From the NCBI GenBank assembly GCA_002696885.1, contig NZSO01000004.1, positions 1 to 21,163 of the forward strand: DNA of 21,163 bases. Reading direction: 5' to 3'. Both the position numbers and the translations under genes were made by a program. Below the pieces are notes generated by a model that did no database searches, had not been told where the DNA came from, and saw only the letters and a program-made list of their open reading frames with translations. The DNA is from Verrucomicrobiales bacterium (lineage in GTDB: Bacteria > Verrucomicrobiota > Verrucomicrobiia > Verrucomicrobiales > DEV007). Positions within the stretch are counted from its first letter, which is position 1, and the number at the start of each line of letters is the position of its first letter. Of this stretch, positions 1 through 7,483 are shown piece by piece.

Positions 1-164
1 AAATCAAAAATAAGGAGAATAATAGCGATCAGCCATGCCCACCTTCCCCACTCTTTGAGCCATTCCCCATCTCGAGGAAAGGCATCTTCAAAAGCCGAAC
101 CCCAAATCAAAAACGGAACAACAAATGATAATGTTAAAAAGACTAATATCCAAACTAGACGCAT
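1..164 (-). CDS. Membrane protein, N-terminal part, probably VTT/TVP38-TMEM64 family (runs off the window)
   Basis: An open frame begins with ATG at 164 on the minus strand and continues for 54 codons to the window edge without a stop. The visible protein opens with a strong hydrophobic helix (MRLVWILVFLTLSFVVPFLI), then an amphipathic stretch containing FEDAFPRDGEWLKEWGRWAW, then a second hydrophobic segment (LIAIILLIF). A first helix, a short Trp-rich loop of the form WL..WGRWAW and then a second helix is how many VTT-domain (DedA-like, SNARE-associated) membrane proteins of PVC bacteria start. The diagnostic part of the domain lies outside the window, so the family call is a guess from the N-terminus. 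No Shine-Dalgarno motif precedes the ATG. The gene is divergent from 221-661, with 56 nt between the two starts. Confidence 0.5.
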   Translation of the reverse strand, partial: MRLVWILVFLTLSFVVPFLIWGSAFEDAFPRDGEWLKEWGRWAWLIAIILLIFD

Positions 165-220
165 AAGGTAAGTTTTATTATTAAGAGATAGCTTTAATTA
201 ATTATCTGAATAAAAGAATA

Positions 221-661
221 ATGCCAGCATCGAAATCAATAGATATTGAAAAACTTCCCGACATTGCACTTGAATGCATGGATGATGCAAAGTTTCCCGT
301 GTTAGCAACGGTAGGAAATAATCAGCCAAGAGTACGACCTGTATCTCCAGTGAAAACTGAACGGTTCACCGTGTACGTTGCCAATCTTAAGAAATATGGA
401 AAAACAAAAGAAATTGAAGACAATCCAAGAGTCGAACTTTGTTACACTGCCACGAATCATGATCAAGTTCGAATCACTGGTTTGGCGGAACCTCTTTCTG
501 ACAAGGATTCAATAATGGAAATTTGGAATTCTAATGCTCTACTTCGAAAATTCTTAGTTTCTCCAGATAACCCCGAGCTTATTATCTATAGAATTACGCC
601 TAACCATGTTCGCTTCATGCGAGAATGGGCTCTCGAGTACTATGATGTTCCTATTTCTTAA
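221..661 (+). CDS. Pyridoxamine 5'-phosphate oxidase-like FMN-binding split-barrel protein
   Basis: A 146-residue soluble protein with the layout of small PPOX-like flavoproteins (general stress protein 26 type). The first beta strand pair reads FPVLATVGNNQPRVRPVSPV, followed by the central NPRVELCY segment, the VRITGLAEPLSD strand and a closing IIYRITPNHVRFM strand. Members bind FMN or a related cofactor and reduce or sense small molecules; the substrate cannot be told from sequence. No signal peptide or membrane segment is visible, so it is cytoplasmic. The length is normal for the small single-domain group. The start is ATG, with an A-rich leader and no Shine-Dalgarno motif. Its stop overlaps the stop of the convergent symporter gene by four bases (658-661). 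It is probably a single-gene unit. Confidence 0.8.
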   Translation: MPASKSIDIEKLPDIALECMDDAKFPVLATVGNNQPRVRPVSPVKTERFTVYVANLKKYGKTKEIEDNPRVELCYTATNHDQVRITGLAEPLSDKDSIMEIWNSNALLRKFLVSPDNPELIIYRITPNHVRFMREWALEYYDVPIS

Positions 662-2283
662 GATCCGAAAAAAGACATTCCGAAGTACATTAGTGCGATC
701 AGAATAAGAATTATTATTCCGCAGGCCTTGGCCCCTTTCCAAGGTGTAATATCAACATCATTAGTATAAGTCTGTTCATATGCCTCTTTTCTTGGATTAA
801 ATGCAGCCATCAAAATCATAATTAATGAAATAATTACGAAATTGATCGCAGCTAAATGCAACCAGTGCAATTCGTAGCCAAATAAATTATTCTCTCTAAG
901 CAATCCAAAATAACCCCAGAAGACAAATCCAAATACGATCGCCGTTAGTGCTCCTTGTGAAGTCACCCTCTTGTGAAAAATTCCCATCAACACAACGGCT
1001 AACAATGGAATGTTATAAAGGGCTGCTAAATTCTTCATGAGATCAAAAAGCCCATCAAAACCTTTTGCTTTTAAAACATCGATCATTGGAGCAAGTACAA
1101 TTGCACCGATGGCAATGAGAATCCCAAAGATTTTTCCAACCCTCACCAATTGCTGATCTGTTGCATCAGGCTTTAGTACCCCCTTATAAATATCGATGCT
1201 AAATAAAGTGGCCGCACTATTCAAACTGGAATTAAATGAACTCAGTATTGCTCCAAAAATTACAGCTGCAAAAAAACCAAGCAATGGTGCTGGCAATACT
1301 TTATCAACCAGGGCGCCATATGAATCATCAGCCTCAATAGCATCTCCAAATATATGCCAAGCAATAATTCCTGGAAGCACCAAATACAAAGGACCTAAAA
1401 GTTTCATTCCTGCGGCAAAAAGCACTCCTTTCTGTCCCTCTGCCAAGCTTTTAGATGCAAAGGTTCGTTGAACAATAGCCTGATTAGTGCACCAGTAATA
1501 TGTTGTAATCAATAACATACCAGTAAAAAGAGTTGAGAACGGAATGTTCTCATTCTCTTTTCCAATCGGAGTAAGTCGTTCAGGATTGTTCTCAAGTAAA
1601 TAAGAAACTCCAGCCCCAAAACCGCCACCTCCGGCCAGCTCATTTCCAACAGCAATGATGCCCAAGACAGGAATAAGAAGCCCTCCGATTAATAACCCTA
1701 TTCCATTTAGAGTATCTGAAAAAGCTACAGCCTTTAAACCACCGAAGATTGCATAAATGCTCCCAACGACACCTAACAATATTACAGTTGCCCACAACGC
1801 CGCTGACTGATTACCACTAAATATTCCAAAATCAGCTATTCCGAAAACCTTAATCATGAATAAGGCTCCAGAATAAAGAACAAACGGAAGTAAATTCGTA
1901 AGCAAAGACAACAACAATAGAATTGATACCGTTGCCCCTACCGCTTTTGAATATCGTCTTTCAAGAAACAGAGACACGGTTGCCACTCCTCCCTTCAAAT
2001 ATTTTGGAAGAAACACCAGGGCCATCAACACAATGGCTATGGATGACCATACCTCCCAGGCCATAACTTGCATTCCATTTGCAAAGGCACCTCCATTAAG
2101 ACCAACAAGCTGTTCGGTTGATAGGTTAGTTAAGAGCAATGAACCACCGACAACAATCCACGGCAAACTTCTTCCTGCCAAGAAATACCCTGTCGATGTG
2201 TTTTGGTTGTCTTTTCTGGTTGCCCTCCAAGAGAAATATCCAACCAGTCCGGTAAACAATAAAAATGCAAATAATTGAATCAT
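658..2283 (-). CDS. Sodium/solute symporter, SSS (SLC5) family, SGLT-like sugar carrier
   Basis: A 541-residue polytopic membrane protein, close to the 543 residues of the Vibrio sugar symporter vSGLT. SGLT-type marks include LTNLSTEQLVGLNG (about 51-64) in the unwound first core helix, ATVSLFLERRYSK (101-113), and TYYWCTNQAIVQRTFASKS (261-279), whose Tyr corresponds to the inner gate Tyr263 of vSGLT. Lys294 in AAGMKLLGPLY lies where vSGLT has its sugar-contacting Lys294. The SSS signature helix FGAILSSFNSSLNSAATLF (344-362) carries the Ser-rich Na2 region. It should import a sugar or sugar derivative with Na+. The gene lies 25 nt downstream of the secreted lactonase-DUF1080 gene on the same strand, which suggests an operon and a substrate released by that enzyme. 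The start is ATG without a Shine-Dalgarno motif. Confidence 0.88.
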   Translation of the reverse strand: MIQLFAFLLFTGLVGYFSWRATRKDNQNTSTGYFLAGRSLPWIVVGGSLLLTNLSTEQLVGLNGGAFANGMQVMAWEVWSSIAIVLMALVFLPKYLKGGVATVSLFLERRYSKAVGATVSILLLLSLLTNLLPFVLYSGALFMIKVFGIADFGIFSGNQSAALWATVILLGVVGSIYAIFGGLKAVAFSDTLNGIGLLIGGLLIPVLGIIAVGNELAGGGGFGAGVSYLLENNPERLTPIGKENENIPFSTLFTGMLLITTYYWCTNQAIVQRTFASKSLAEGQKGVLFAAGMKLLGPLYLVLPGIIAWHIFGDAIEADDSYGALVDKVLPAPLLGFFAAVIFGAILSSFNSSLNSAATLFSIDIYKGVLKPDATDQQLVRVGKIFGILIAIGAIVLAPMIDVLKAKGFDGLFDLMKNLAALYNIPLLAVVLMGIFHKRVTSQGALTAIVFGFVFWGYFGLLRENNLFGYELHWLHLAAINFVIISLIMILMAAFNPRKEAYEQTYTNDVDITPWKGAKACGIIILILIALMYFGMSFFGS

Positions 2284-2308
2284 ATGTGTGGGAGTTATGA
2301 GCGATAAG

Positions 2309-4021
2309 TTAGAGCTCTTTTATCTGAATATCTTTATACCATGCTTCTGCAGGCGGACCAGAATGAATTTGCAAACCAAACCGACCGTTTCTTGGAATTT
2401 TGCTTTCACTGGCATTTTCGAAGTATCTTGTGGCAAGTGCTCCGTTAATCCAAATAGTGATAACGTCACCTTCCGCTCTGATTCTAAATTCGTTCCAACT
2501 ATTTAGATTGGTAGCTTTCTGTGTAGGATTAGAAACATTCGTAAGGAATTTTCTTCTGCGAGATTCATCATAGAGAGCCCCCCAGATTGAGACCTTTCCC
2601 ATCATTCCTATATCAGACTGGAATCCAATCATCTCATGATGATTAGGAATCCTCTCACTCCAAAATTGAACTCCTGCATTTTTTCCCTTTCCCACAAGTT
2701 TGGCCTTAAATTTCAAATCAAAATCTTGATAAGACTTATTTGTCACGAGAAACTGATTCTTAGGAATTTTTTTCTCTAAACTTCCAGCCACAATGGCTCC
2801 CTTCTCCACTCTGAACCACTCTTCACTCCCCTCCCAACCCTTTGTGGTCTTTCCATCGAATATTGGTTCATATTTATTTATCTTAGGATATAGAAATTGG
2901 ACACATACCGGACACGGAACTGGTATGGGTGATCCAATAGGCTCAATGGCCCCGTCATCTGGATTAATTTTAAAAACTCTGACGTCATTACTATTCTGCC
3001 CCCCAGCAATGAGGTATTGACCCGTAGGATCAATGCCAAAACCACGAGGTGTTTTAACGCCAAGGACTTGGATCTCTACCAACTTCATCATTCCTGAAGT
3101 TTCGCTAATTTCGAACACTGCAATACTATCATGTCCTCGATTGGAGCAATAAAGAAATCTTCCACTCGGATGCATCAGCAACTCAGCAGTCGAATTTCTT
3201 TTATTAGCATGTGAGCCAGGCAGAGTACTCAAGGTTTGCACCTCTTTCAATGCTCCTGAGGTTGAATCAAATTCAAAGGCTGTAACTGATGAAGTTATTT
3301 CATTGTTTGTATATCCATATTTACCATCCGGAGAAAAAGCAAAATGTCGTGGTCCATTGCCTGGTTTAACCTTTGCAAAGCCAGGTTCATTAACAGTTAA
3401 TTTTCCTGCTTCAGAATCGAAATCATATATGACCACCTTATCCAAACCGAGGTCAGCACAGACAACATATTTACCACTTGGATCAATATCAATTGAATGT
3501 GCATGGGGAGACTTTTGTCTCGGAAGAATACTAGAGCCAGTATGTTGTATAAATGAAGAAAGTTTTAATTTTCCCTTTTTATCAACAGATACTCCCCCAA
3601 CACTGCCTCCAACATAGTTGGCAAAAAACACATGTCGACCAGCCTGGTCAGAGGATATATGACAAGGAGCTCCTCCTTTAGTCGAAATTCGATCAGATAC
3701 AATCAATGAACCGTCACTAGCATTGATTGAATATGATACAACAGAGCCACTAGGCTCACCCTCATAATCATTAGTTTCTTCAACGGCCAAAAGAAATTTT
3801 TCATTCGGTAATATTGTAAGGAATGAAGGATTATCCCCTTTAGCTGCGAGTACTGGCTTTGTTAGTTGACCAGTTTTTAAATTCAATTTTGCACTGTAGA
3901 TGCCTTCACTGTCTTTATCTCTTGTATATGTACCAAAATAAACCCATAACTCGTCCCCATTAGATTTTGTAAGCGGCAAAGTAACTATAGCGACTAAAAA
4001 TAGAAATAGTAATTTCATCAT
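2309..4021 (-). CDS. Secreted two-domain enzyme: lactonase-family seven-bladed propeller fused to a DUF1080 (3-keto-disaccharide hydrolase) domain
   Basis: A 570-residue protein. Residues 1-20 form a Sec signal peptide (MMKLLFLFLVAIVTLPLTKS). Residues about 24-378 are a beta-propeller of the 6-phosphogluconolactonase/lactonase family (PF10282), seen from YFGTYTR, EGIYSAKLN, GAPCHISSDQAGRHVFFANY, SPHAHSIDIDPSGKYVVCAD and GPRHFAFSPDGKYGYTNNE. After a short linker, residues about 384-570 are a concanavalin-like DUF1080 domain (PF06439), from FDGKTTKGWEG through NAGVQFWSER to FGLQIHSGPPAEAWYKDIQI. DUF1080 members include 3-keto-disaccharide hydrolases and glycan-binding modules. The enzyme probably acts in the periplasm on oxidised sugars. 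The symporter lies directly downstream. The fusion joins two domains usually encoded separately. The precise substrate is unknown. Confidence 0.87.
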   Translation of the reverse strand: MMKLLFLFLVAIVTLPLTKSNGDELWVYFGTYTRDKDSEGIYSAKLNLKTGQLTKPVLAAKGDNPSFLTILPNEKFLLAVEETNDYEGEPSGSVVSYSINASDGSLIVSDRISTKGGAPCHISSDQAGRHVFFANYVGGSVGGVSVDKKGKLKLSSFIQHTGSSILPRQKSPHAHSIDIDPSGKYVVCADLGLDKVVIYDFDSEAGKLTVNEPGFAKVKPGNGPRHFAFSPDGKYGYTNNEITSSVTAFEFDSTSGALKEVQTLSTLPGSHANKRNSTAELLMHPSGRFLYCSNRGHDSIAVFEISETSGMMKLVEIQVLGVKTPRGFGIDPTGQYLIAGGQNSNDVRVFKINPDDGAIEPIGSPIPVPCPVCVQFLYPKINKYEPIFDGKTTKGWEGSEEWFRVEKGAIVAGSLEKKIPKNQFLVTNKSYQDFDLKFKAKLVGKGKNAGVQFWSERIPNHHEMIGFQSDIGMMGKVSIWGALYDESRRRKFLTNVSNPTQKATNLNSWNEFRIRAEGDVITIWINGALATRYFENASESKIPRNGRFGLQIHSGPPAEAWYKDIQIKEL

Positions 4022-4074
4022 ATTATCAAACTTATTAAGCGATAGGATATCAAGCTAAACATTCTATGATCGCG

Positions 4075-4104
4075 AGATTTAAATTAAATAAATTTTTTAA
4101 ATCT
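4075..4104. repeat. AT-rich inverted repeat, 9-bp perfect arms
   Basis: AGATTTAAA at 4075-4083 is matched by its exact reverse complement TTTAAATCT at 4096-4104, around a 12-nt AT loop. It lies about 55 nt in front of the lactonase start and 180 nt in front of the ABC cluster, so it could be a regulator site or a promoter-proximal hairpin. In a spacer this rich in A and T such a dyad can arise by chance. Confidence 0.3.
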
Positions 4105-4210
4105 TTATTACCAATTTAAACCTCGCTGAATCCCAAGCAAATCATTGAGACCTCAATACGAAAATTCATAAAAATGAATCTGATTTATCGATAAGAAAAC
4201 AGAATATTTA

Positions 4211-4238
4211 TTGAAAGTACGATAGAAACTAATATAAA
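4211..4238 (+). promoter_or_regulatory. Candidate sigma70 promoter of the ABC cluster
   Basis: TTGAAA (4211-4216) is separated by 16 nt from TATAAA (4233-4238). Each hexamer matches five of six consensus positions. Transcription would start near 4245, giving a leader of about 40 nt before the ATG at 4286. This is the best promoter-like pair I found in the window; it rests on sequence match only. Confidence 0.5.
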
Positions 4239-4246
4239 TCATGAGT

Positions 4247-4258
4247 GCGTTTTAACGC
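4247..4258. promoter_or_regulatory. Small palindrome at the predicted transcription start, possible operator
   Basis: GCGTT (4247-4251), a TT spacer and AACGC (4254-4258) form a 12-bp palindrome lying at about +2 to +13 of the candidate promoter. A further GAGCGTTAAT half-like copy follows at about 4270-4279. The GC-containing arms stand out in an otherwise AT-only spacer, and the position suits a repressor site. No regulator gene is adjacent, so this remains a guess. Confidence 0.3.
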
Positions 4259-4285
4259 CAAAATAAAAGAGCGTTAATAATTCTA

Positions 4286-5563
4286 ATGAAATCTGCAACA
4301 AGCATTAAGTTTTTTAAATCATTAGTTACATTCGTTCTGTTATTAACCTCGTTTGAGCTTACTAATCAAAACTCACACGCTCACAGCTTTCAGACTAACC
4401 TTTATCCTGATATAGAACTTAAAAGTGATCACTTGGTCATAGAATTATGGATTGCTTCGTTTTTATTTCCTCCTTTTGAAGACATAAGATATGGAGACAA
4501 TATAGCCAGACCTACCTTAGAAAATGCTGGCAACAATGTTATCGATTTTTTTAATTCAAAATGCCCTGTCGAAATCAATGGTAAGAAAACATCACCAACC
4601 ATAGAGTGGCTAAAATTTGAGGAAATGGATGAAGTTTCACATCTAGGAGAAACGGCAGACATTACTATGGCAAAAATGCTCTTCAAATACCCAATCAATG
4701 AAGAAGTCCGTAAGATAAAGTTTAGTTGGGGTTTATGGTTTTCAGAGAATTCAGTTAGAGTCATCAATGAGGAAGAACAGGAAGAAGTTTCCCACAACCC
4801 GAACGTCCTAGACATGCTAATATTCGTGGATGGCGATGCCCATCCCATGTATCTCACCAAAGAAGAGCCAGAATATGTCTGGCACGCACCGGCAAAAACT
4901 TACAATTCCACAATCACTAATAATTCAGTTAACGACGTCGATGCTCCAACCTTTTTTGCCGTACCGTCTTTGTCCATTCTAATATTGATCATTGGTTTTC
5001 TACTTACAGTATCTCGGCCTAAAGGCAGGCCAATTTTACGTCTGAGCATAATTTCTATAAGTCTTGCCGTAGCAATATTCTGCAGAAACACACTTACAGT
5101 AAAAACACCTCTAGTTTTAAATAACTCCACCAAAAAACTTGAACCTAATGAGGCAATTGATGAATTCACTAAACTCCATAGAGGCATCTACAGAGCTTTT
5201 GATTCAGAATCGGAAGATGCCATTTACAATAATTTGGCAAAATCTGTTTCTTCAAAATTAATAGGTCCTTTATATGAAGAAATATTCCAAAGCTTGATCA
5301 TGAGAGAGGAAGGAGGGGCTGTTTCAAGAGTCAACAAAATTGATTACTTAGACTTAAAAGCAGTACCTGAAAACAACTCAACTAACTATAACATATTCTG
5401 TAAATGGCAGGTTCATGGAAGCGTTCGACACTGGGGCCATAATCATTTCCGCAGTAATGAATATGAGGCCGAATATATTTTATCGACCGAAAACAACCTT
5501 TGGAAAATTGCTTCATCGTCCGTAAGCCTGCAAAAAAGAATCAAACCGCCAAATGAAAAATGA
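4286..5563 (+). CDS. Secreted/membrane protein of unknown family, first gene of an ABC cluster
   Basis: A 425-residue protein that I cannot assign to a named family. Residues 1 to about 30 look like a signal peptide, and the mature part begins near the His-containing segment SHAHSFQTNLYPDIEL. Residues about 35-220 form a mostly beta, acidic extracytoplasmic domain. Two hydrophobic helices follow (about 226-243, LSILILIIGFLLTV, and 250-267, ILRLSIISISLAVAIF). A C-terminal domain (about 285-420) contains LHRGIYRAFDSESEDAIYNN, then EEGGAVSRV, then a striking RHWGHNHFRSNEYEAEY run (381-397) that reads like a conserved motif rather than filler. The two helices would put both soluble domains on the outside. 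The ATG start gives a signal peptide directly. The 3' end overlaps the ATPase gene by 11 nt, so the two are translationally coupled. It is probably an accessory or substrate-handling subunit. Confidence 0.75.
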   Translation: MKSATSIKFFKSLVTFVLLLTSFELTNQNSHAHSFQTNLYPDIELKSDHLVIELWIASFLFPPFEDIRYGDNIARPTLENAGNNVIDFFNSKCPVEINGKKTSPTIEWLKFEEMDEVSHLGETADITMAKMLFKYPINEEVRKIKFSWGLWFSENSVRVINEEEQEEVSHNPNVLDMLIFVDGDAHPMYLTKEEPEYVWHAPAKTYNSTITNNSVNDVDAPTFFAVPSLSILILIIGFLLTVSRPKGRPILRLSIISISLAVAIFCRNTLTVKTPLVLNNSTKKLEPNEAIDEFTKLHRGIYRAFDSESEDAIYNNLAKSVSSKLIGPLYEEIFQSLIMREEGGAVSRVNKIDYLDLKAVPENNSTNYNIFCKWQVHGSVRHWGHNHFRSNEYEAEYILSTENNLWKIASSSVSLQKRIKPPNEK

Positions 5564-6242
5564 AAATTTAATCCTTCAAATCAAGGATCTTCATTTTCAA
5601 TATCCATCAGGCGATTTCAAAATGAAGGTTTCTGATATTCAGATCACTAAGGGAAGTAAAATTGCAATTTCAGGAAAAAGTGGCTCTGGTAAAACTACTC
5701 TAATTAATCTTATTTCAGGCATACTCAAACCACTATCAGGCCAAGTGCTTTTCTTTAATGAATGCATTACTGAAATGAACGATAAACAGGTCAGAAATCA
5801 TCGCATAACAAATATTGGCTTTATATTTCAAGAGTTTGAACTTCTTGAGTACCTGAGCGTAATTGACAATCTACTGCTGCCATACAAAATCAATCAAACA
5901 CTGGATCTTACCAAGGAAGTTATTGAAAAAGCCAAAGAGACTGCCAATAGAATTGGAATTGGAAGCAAGCTAAAAGATTACCCAAAACAGCTCTCGGGTG
6001 GAGAACGCCAACGACTTGCCATAGCGAGAGCGCTGATTACCTCCCCTCCCCTAATAATTGCAGACGAACCCACTGGTAATCTTGATGCAAAAACTTCAAG
6101 TGTTGTAATGAATGAAATCACAGAGCAGCTTTCTCAAACAAATTCAACGCTTTTAATGATCACTCACAATAACCATCTAATTTCATCATTTGATGAGATT
6201 ATTGACATTCAAGACTCACCGAAAATTTCTACTCAGCCATAA
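5553..6242 (+). CDS. ABC transporter ATP-binding protein, LolD/MacB/FtsE type
   Basis: A 229-residue nucleotide-binding subunit, the usual length for this class. All catalytic motifs are present: Walker A GKSGSGKT (41-48), Q-loop Gln93 in FIFQEFELL, signature LSGGE (147-151, followed by RQRLAIARA), Walker [14 protein letters not shown] (166-178) with catalytic Glu172, and the switch His205 in MITHNN. The wording EPTGNLD and FIFQEFELL is typical of the MacB/LolD/FtsE group, which pairs with FtsX-like permeases and performs mechanical work or lipoprotein extrusion rather than classical import. The gene starts with ATG inside the end of the upstream gene (11-nt overlap), and its stop codon overlaps the inferred start of the permease. 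It is cytoplasmic and almost certainly forms a complex with the 6239-7402 permease. Confidence 0.93.
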   Translation: MKNENLILQIKDLHFQYPSGDFKMKVSDIQITKGSKIAISGKSGSGKTTLINLISGILKPLSGQVLFFNECITEMNDKQVRNHRITNIGFIFQEFELLEYLSVIDNLLLPYKINQTLDLTKEVIEKAKETANRIGIGSKLKDYPKQLSGGERQRLAIARALITSPPLIIADEPTGNLDAKTSSVVMNEITEQLSQTNSTLLMITHNNHLISSFDEIIDIQDSPKISTQP

Positions 6243-7402
6243 AAGAATTATTACAGATTTCATGGAATCATATCCTCTACCATAAGGTAAGATCCACTAT
6301 ACTAATTGGAGCACTAACTTTAACACTAGGCCTACCAATTACGACTAAACTTGTTTCAGATGGTGTATCCAAGAGTCTACTCGCAAGAGCCGAAACAACA
6401 CCATTGATATTTGGAGCAAAAGGAGATCGATTCGATCTTACACTTAGTTCTTTATTCTTTAGGGGCAGCTCTGCAGCAAAAATCTCCATGAGAGATTATC
6501 AAAATTTAAGGCATGAAAATCGAGGACTTGCCATTCCATTGAATTTGGGATTTTCGGCAAAAGATTATCCTATAGTGGGCACAATTCCTGAATATTTTAA
6601 ATCGCGAAACCTGAAGCTTGAATCTGGAACTTTACCCCTAAGAAATGGTGAAGTTACAATCGGTAATTCATGCGCCCAGAAACTTGGATTAAACCAAGGA
6701 GACTTCATTTTGACCGACCAAGTTAACTTGTATGATTTATCAGCAAGCTATCCTATTAAATTGAAGATCTCAGGAGTTTTAGAAAACTCAAAAACTGCTG
6801 ATGACGAGGCGTTATTCGTAAACCTACAATCATCTTGGATTATTGAAGGAATAGGTCATGGGCACATCAAGCTGGATAAAAAGACATCAAAAGAGAATGT
6901 TTTATCATCAACCGACTCATCTATTACAGCTAACGCATCACTGGAGAATTATATAGAAATAAACAATCTAAATATTGATCAATTCCATTTTCACGAAGAG
7001 AAACAAAACCTCCCGATTTCATCAGTTCTTTTATTTCCAAATAACTTCAAAGATAAAACGATTCTTAAGGGTAATTATAATAACCATCTAACGCTTCAAT
7101 CTTTAATCCCCACTGAAATTGCAGACGAAATCATTAATGTGATCTTCAAAATGAAGAAATTATTAAATGCGTCATTTATTCTGAGTGGAATTGCGGCAGC
7201 CTTATTTCTTATATCTTTGTTACTTATCTCTCTACAGTTGCGAAAAAAAGAATTCAAAACTCTTCACTTAATTGGTTGTGACCGGCTTACTGTCATTTTT
7301 CTGTATTTTGGAGAATTAATGACACTGATCGTAATTTCCCTGCTTTTGTCAGCTACATGTGCTGTAACGTTAAAAAGCTTGCTAGTCGGTCTGATTGTCT
7401 AA
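6239..7402 (+). CDS. FtsX-like ABC permease with an apparent AUA start overlapping the ATPase stop
   Basis: The reading frame is open from 6206, and the first ATG/GTG/TTG/CTG in it is an internal TTG at 6404. Starting there would remove the first membrane helix. The in-frame sequence before 6404 reads [20 protein letters not shown], then LIGALTLTLGLPITTKLV. This is a typical permease N-terminus: an amphipathic stretch, basic residues, then helix 1. I therefore place the start at ATA 6239, which overlaps the ATPase stop as AUAA, the position normally taken by AUGA. The product is 387 residues: helix 1 (about 19-39), a large outside domain (about 45-300), a second helix ending in LISLQLRKKEFKTLHLIGCDR (the FtsX cytoplasmic coupling loop), and a third helix containing FGELMTLIVISLLL. 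FtsX-like permeases usually have four helices; here the chain stops after the third. The start could instead be a sequencing error. Confidence 0.8.
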   Translation: MKELLQISWNHILYHKVRSTILIGALTLTLGLPITTKLVSDGVSKSLLARAETTPLIFGAKGDRFDLTLSSLFFRGSSAAKISMRDYQNLRHENRGLAIPLNLGFSAKDYPIVGTIPEYFKSRNLKLESGTLPLRNGEVTIGNSCAQKLGLNQGDFILTDQVNLYDLSASYPIKLKISGVLENSKTADDEALFVNLQSSWIIEGIGHGHIKLDKKTSKENVLSSTDSSITANASLENYIEINNLNIDQFHFHEEKQNLPISSVLLFPNNFKDKTILKGNYNNHLTLQSLIPTEIADEIINVIFKMKKLLNASFILSGIAAALFLISLLLISLQLRKKEFKTLHLIGCDRLTVIFLYFGELMTLIVISLLLSATCAVTLKSLLVGLIV

Positions 7403-7415
7403 AAATTTCTAAATT

Positions 7416-7447
7416 GTTAAATTTTGCCATTAAATTAAAAATTTAAC
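7416..7447 (+). repeat. Inverted repeat after the permease gene, possible weak hairpin
   Basis: GTTAAATTTT (7416-7425) and AAAATTTAAC (7438-7447) are perfect 10-bp complements around a 12-nt loop. The hairpin lies between the permease stop and the lipoprotein start. It is AT-only except for the tips, and no run of T follows it, so it is a poor intrinsic terminator. It may reduce read-through or protect the 3' end of the upstream message. Confidence 0.35.
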
Positions 7448-7483
7448 GATGACAAATATTTAAGTATGGTTTAATTTATAGTT

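Larger units (their letters stand above)
4022..4285. other. Divergent intergenic region between the lactonase gene and the ABC cluster
   Basis: A 264-nt AT-rich spacer and the longest gene-free stretch in the window. It separates two divergent start codons and should hold promoters for both. I see no convincing small ORF and no RNA gene. Visible elements are an AT-rich dyad (4075-4104), a sigma70-like promoter toward the ABC cluster (4211-4238) and a small GC-tipped palindrome (4247-4258), each listed separately. I could not find a convincing promoter for the minus-strand lactonase gene. Confidence 0.6.

Noticed and set aside
6206..6245. Ribosomal -1 frameshift fusing the ATPase to the permease
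   Set aside because: No X XXY YYZ slippery heptamer in the right frame; the closest (G AAA ATT) does not allow good re-pairing, and separate coupled subunits are normal for this class.
6404..7402. TTG at 6404 as the start of the permease
   Set aside because: It removes the first membrane helix and basic N-terminus that are plainly encoded in the same frame directly upstream.
7416..7447. Intrinsic terminator after the permease
   Set aside because: The stem is almost all A:T and no T run follows; kept only as an inverted repeat.
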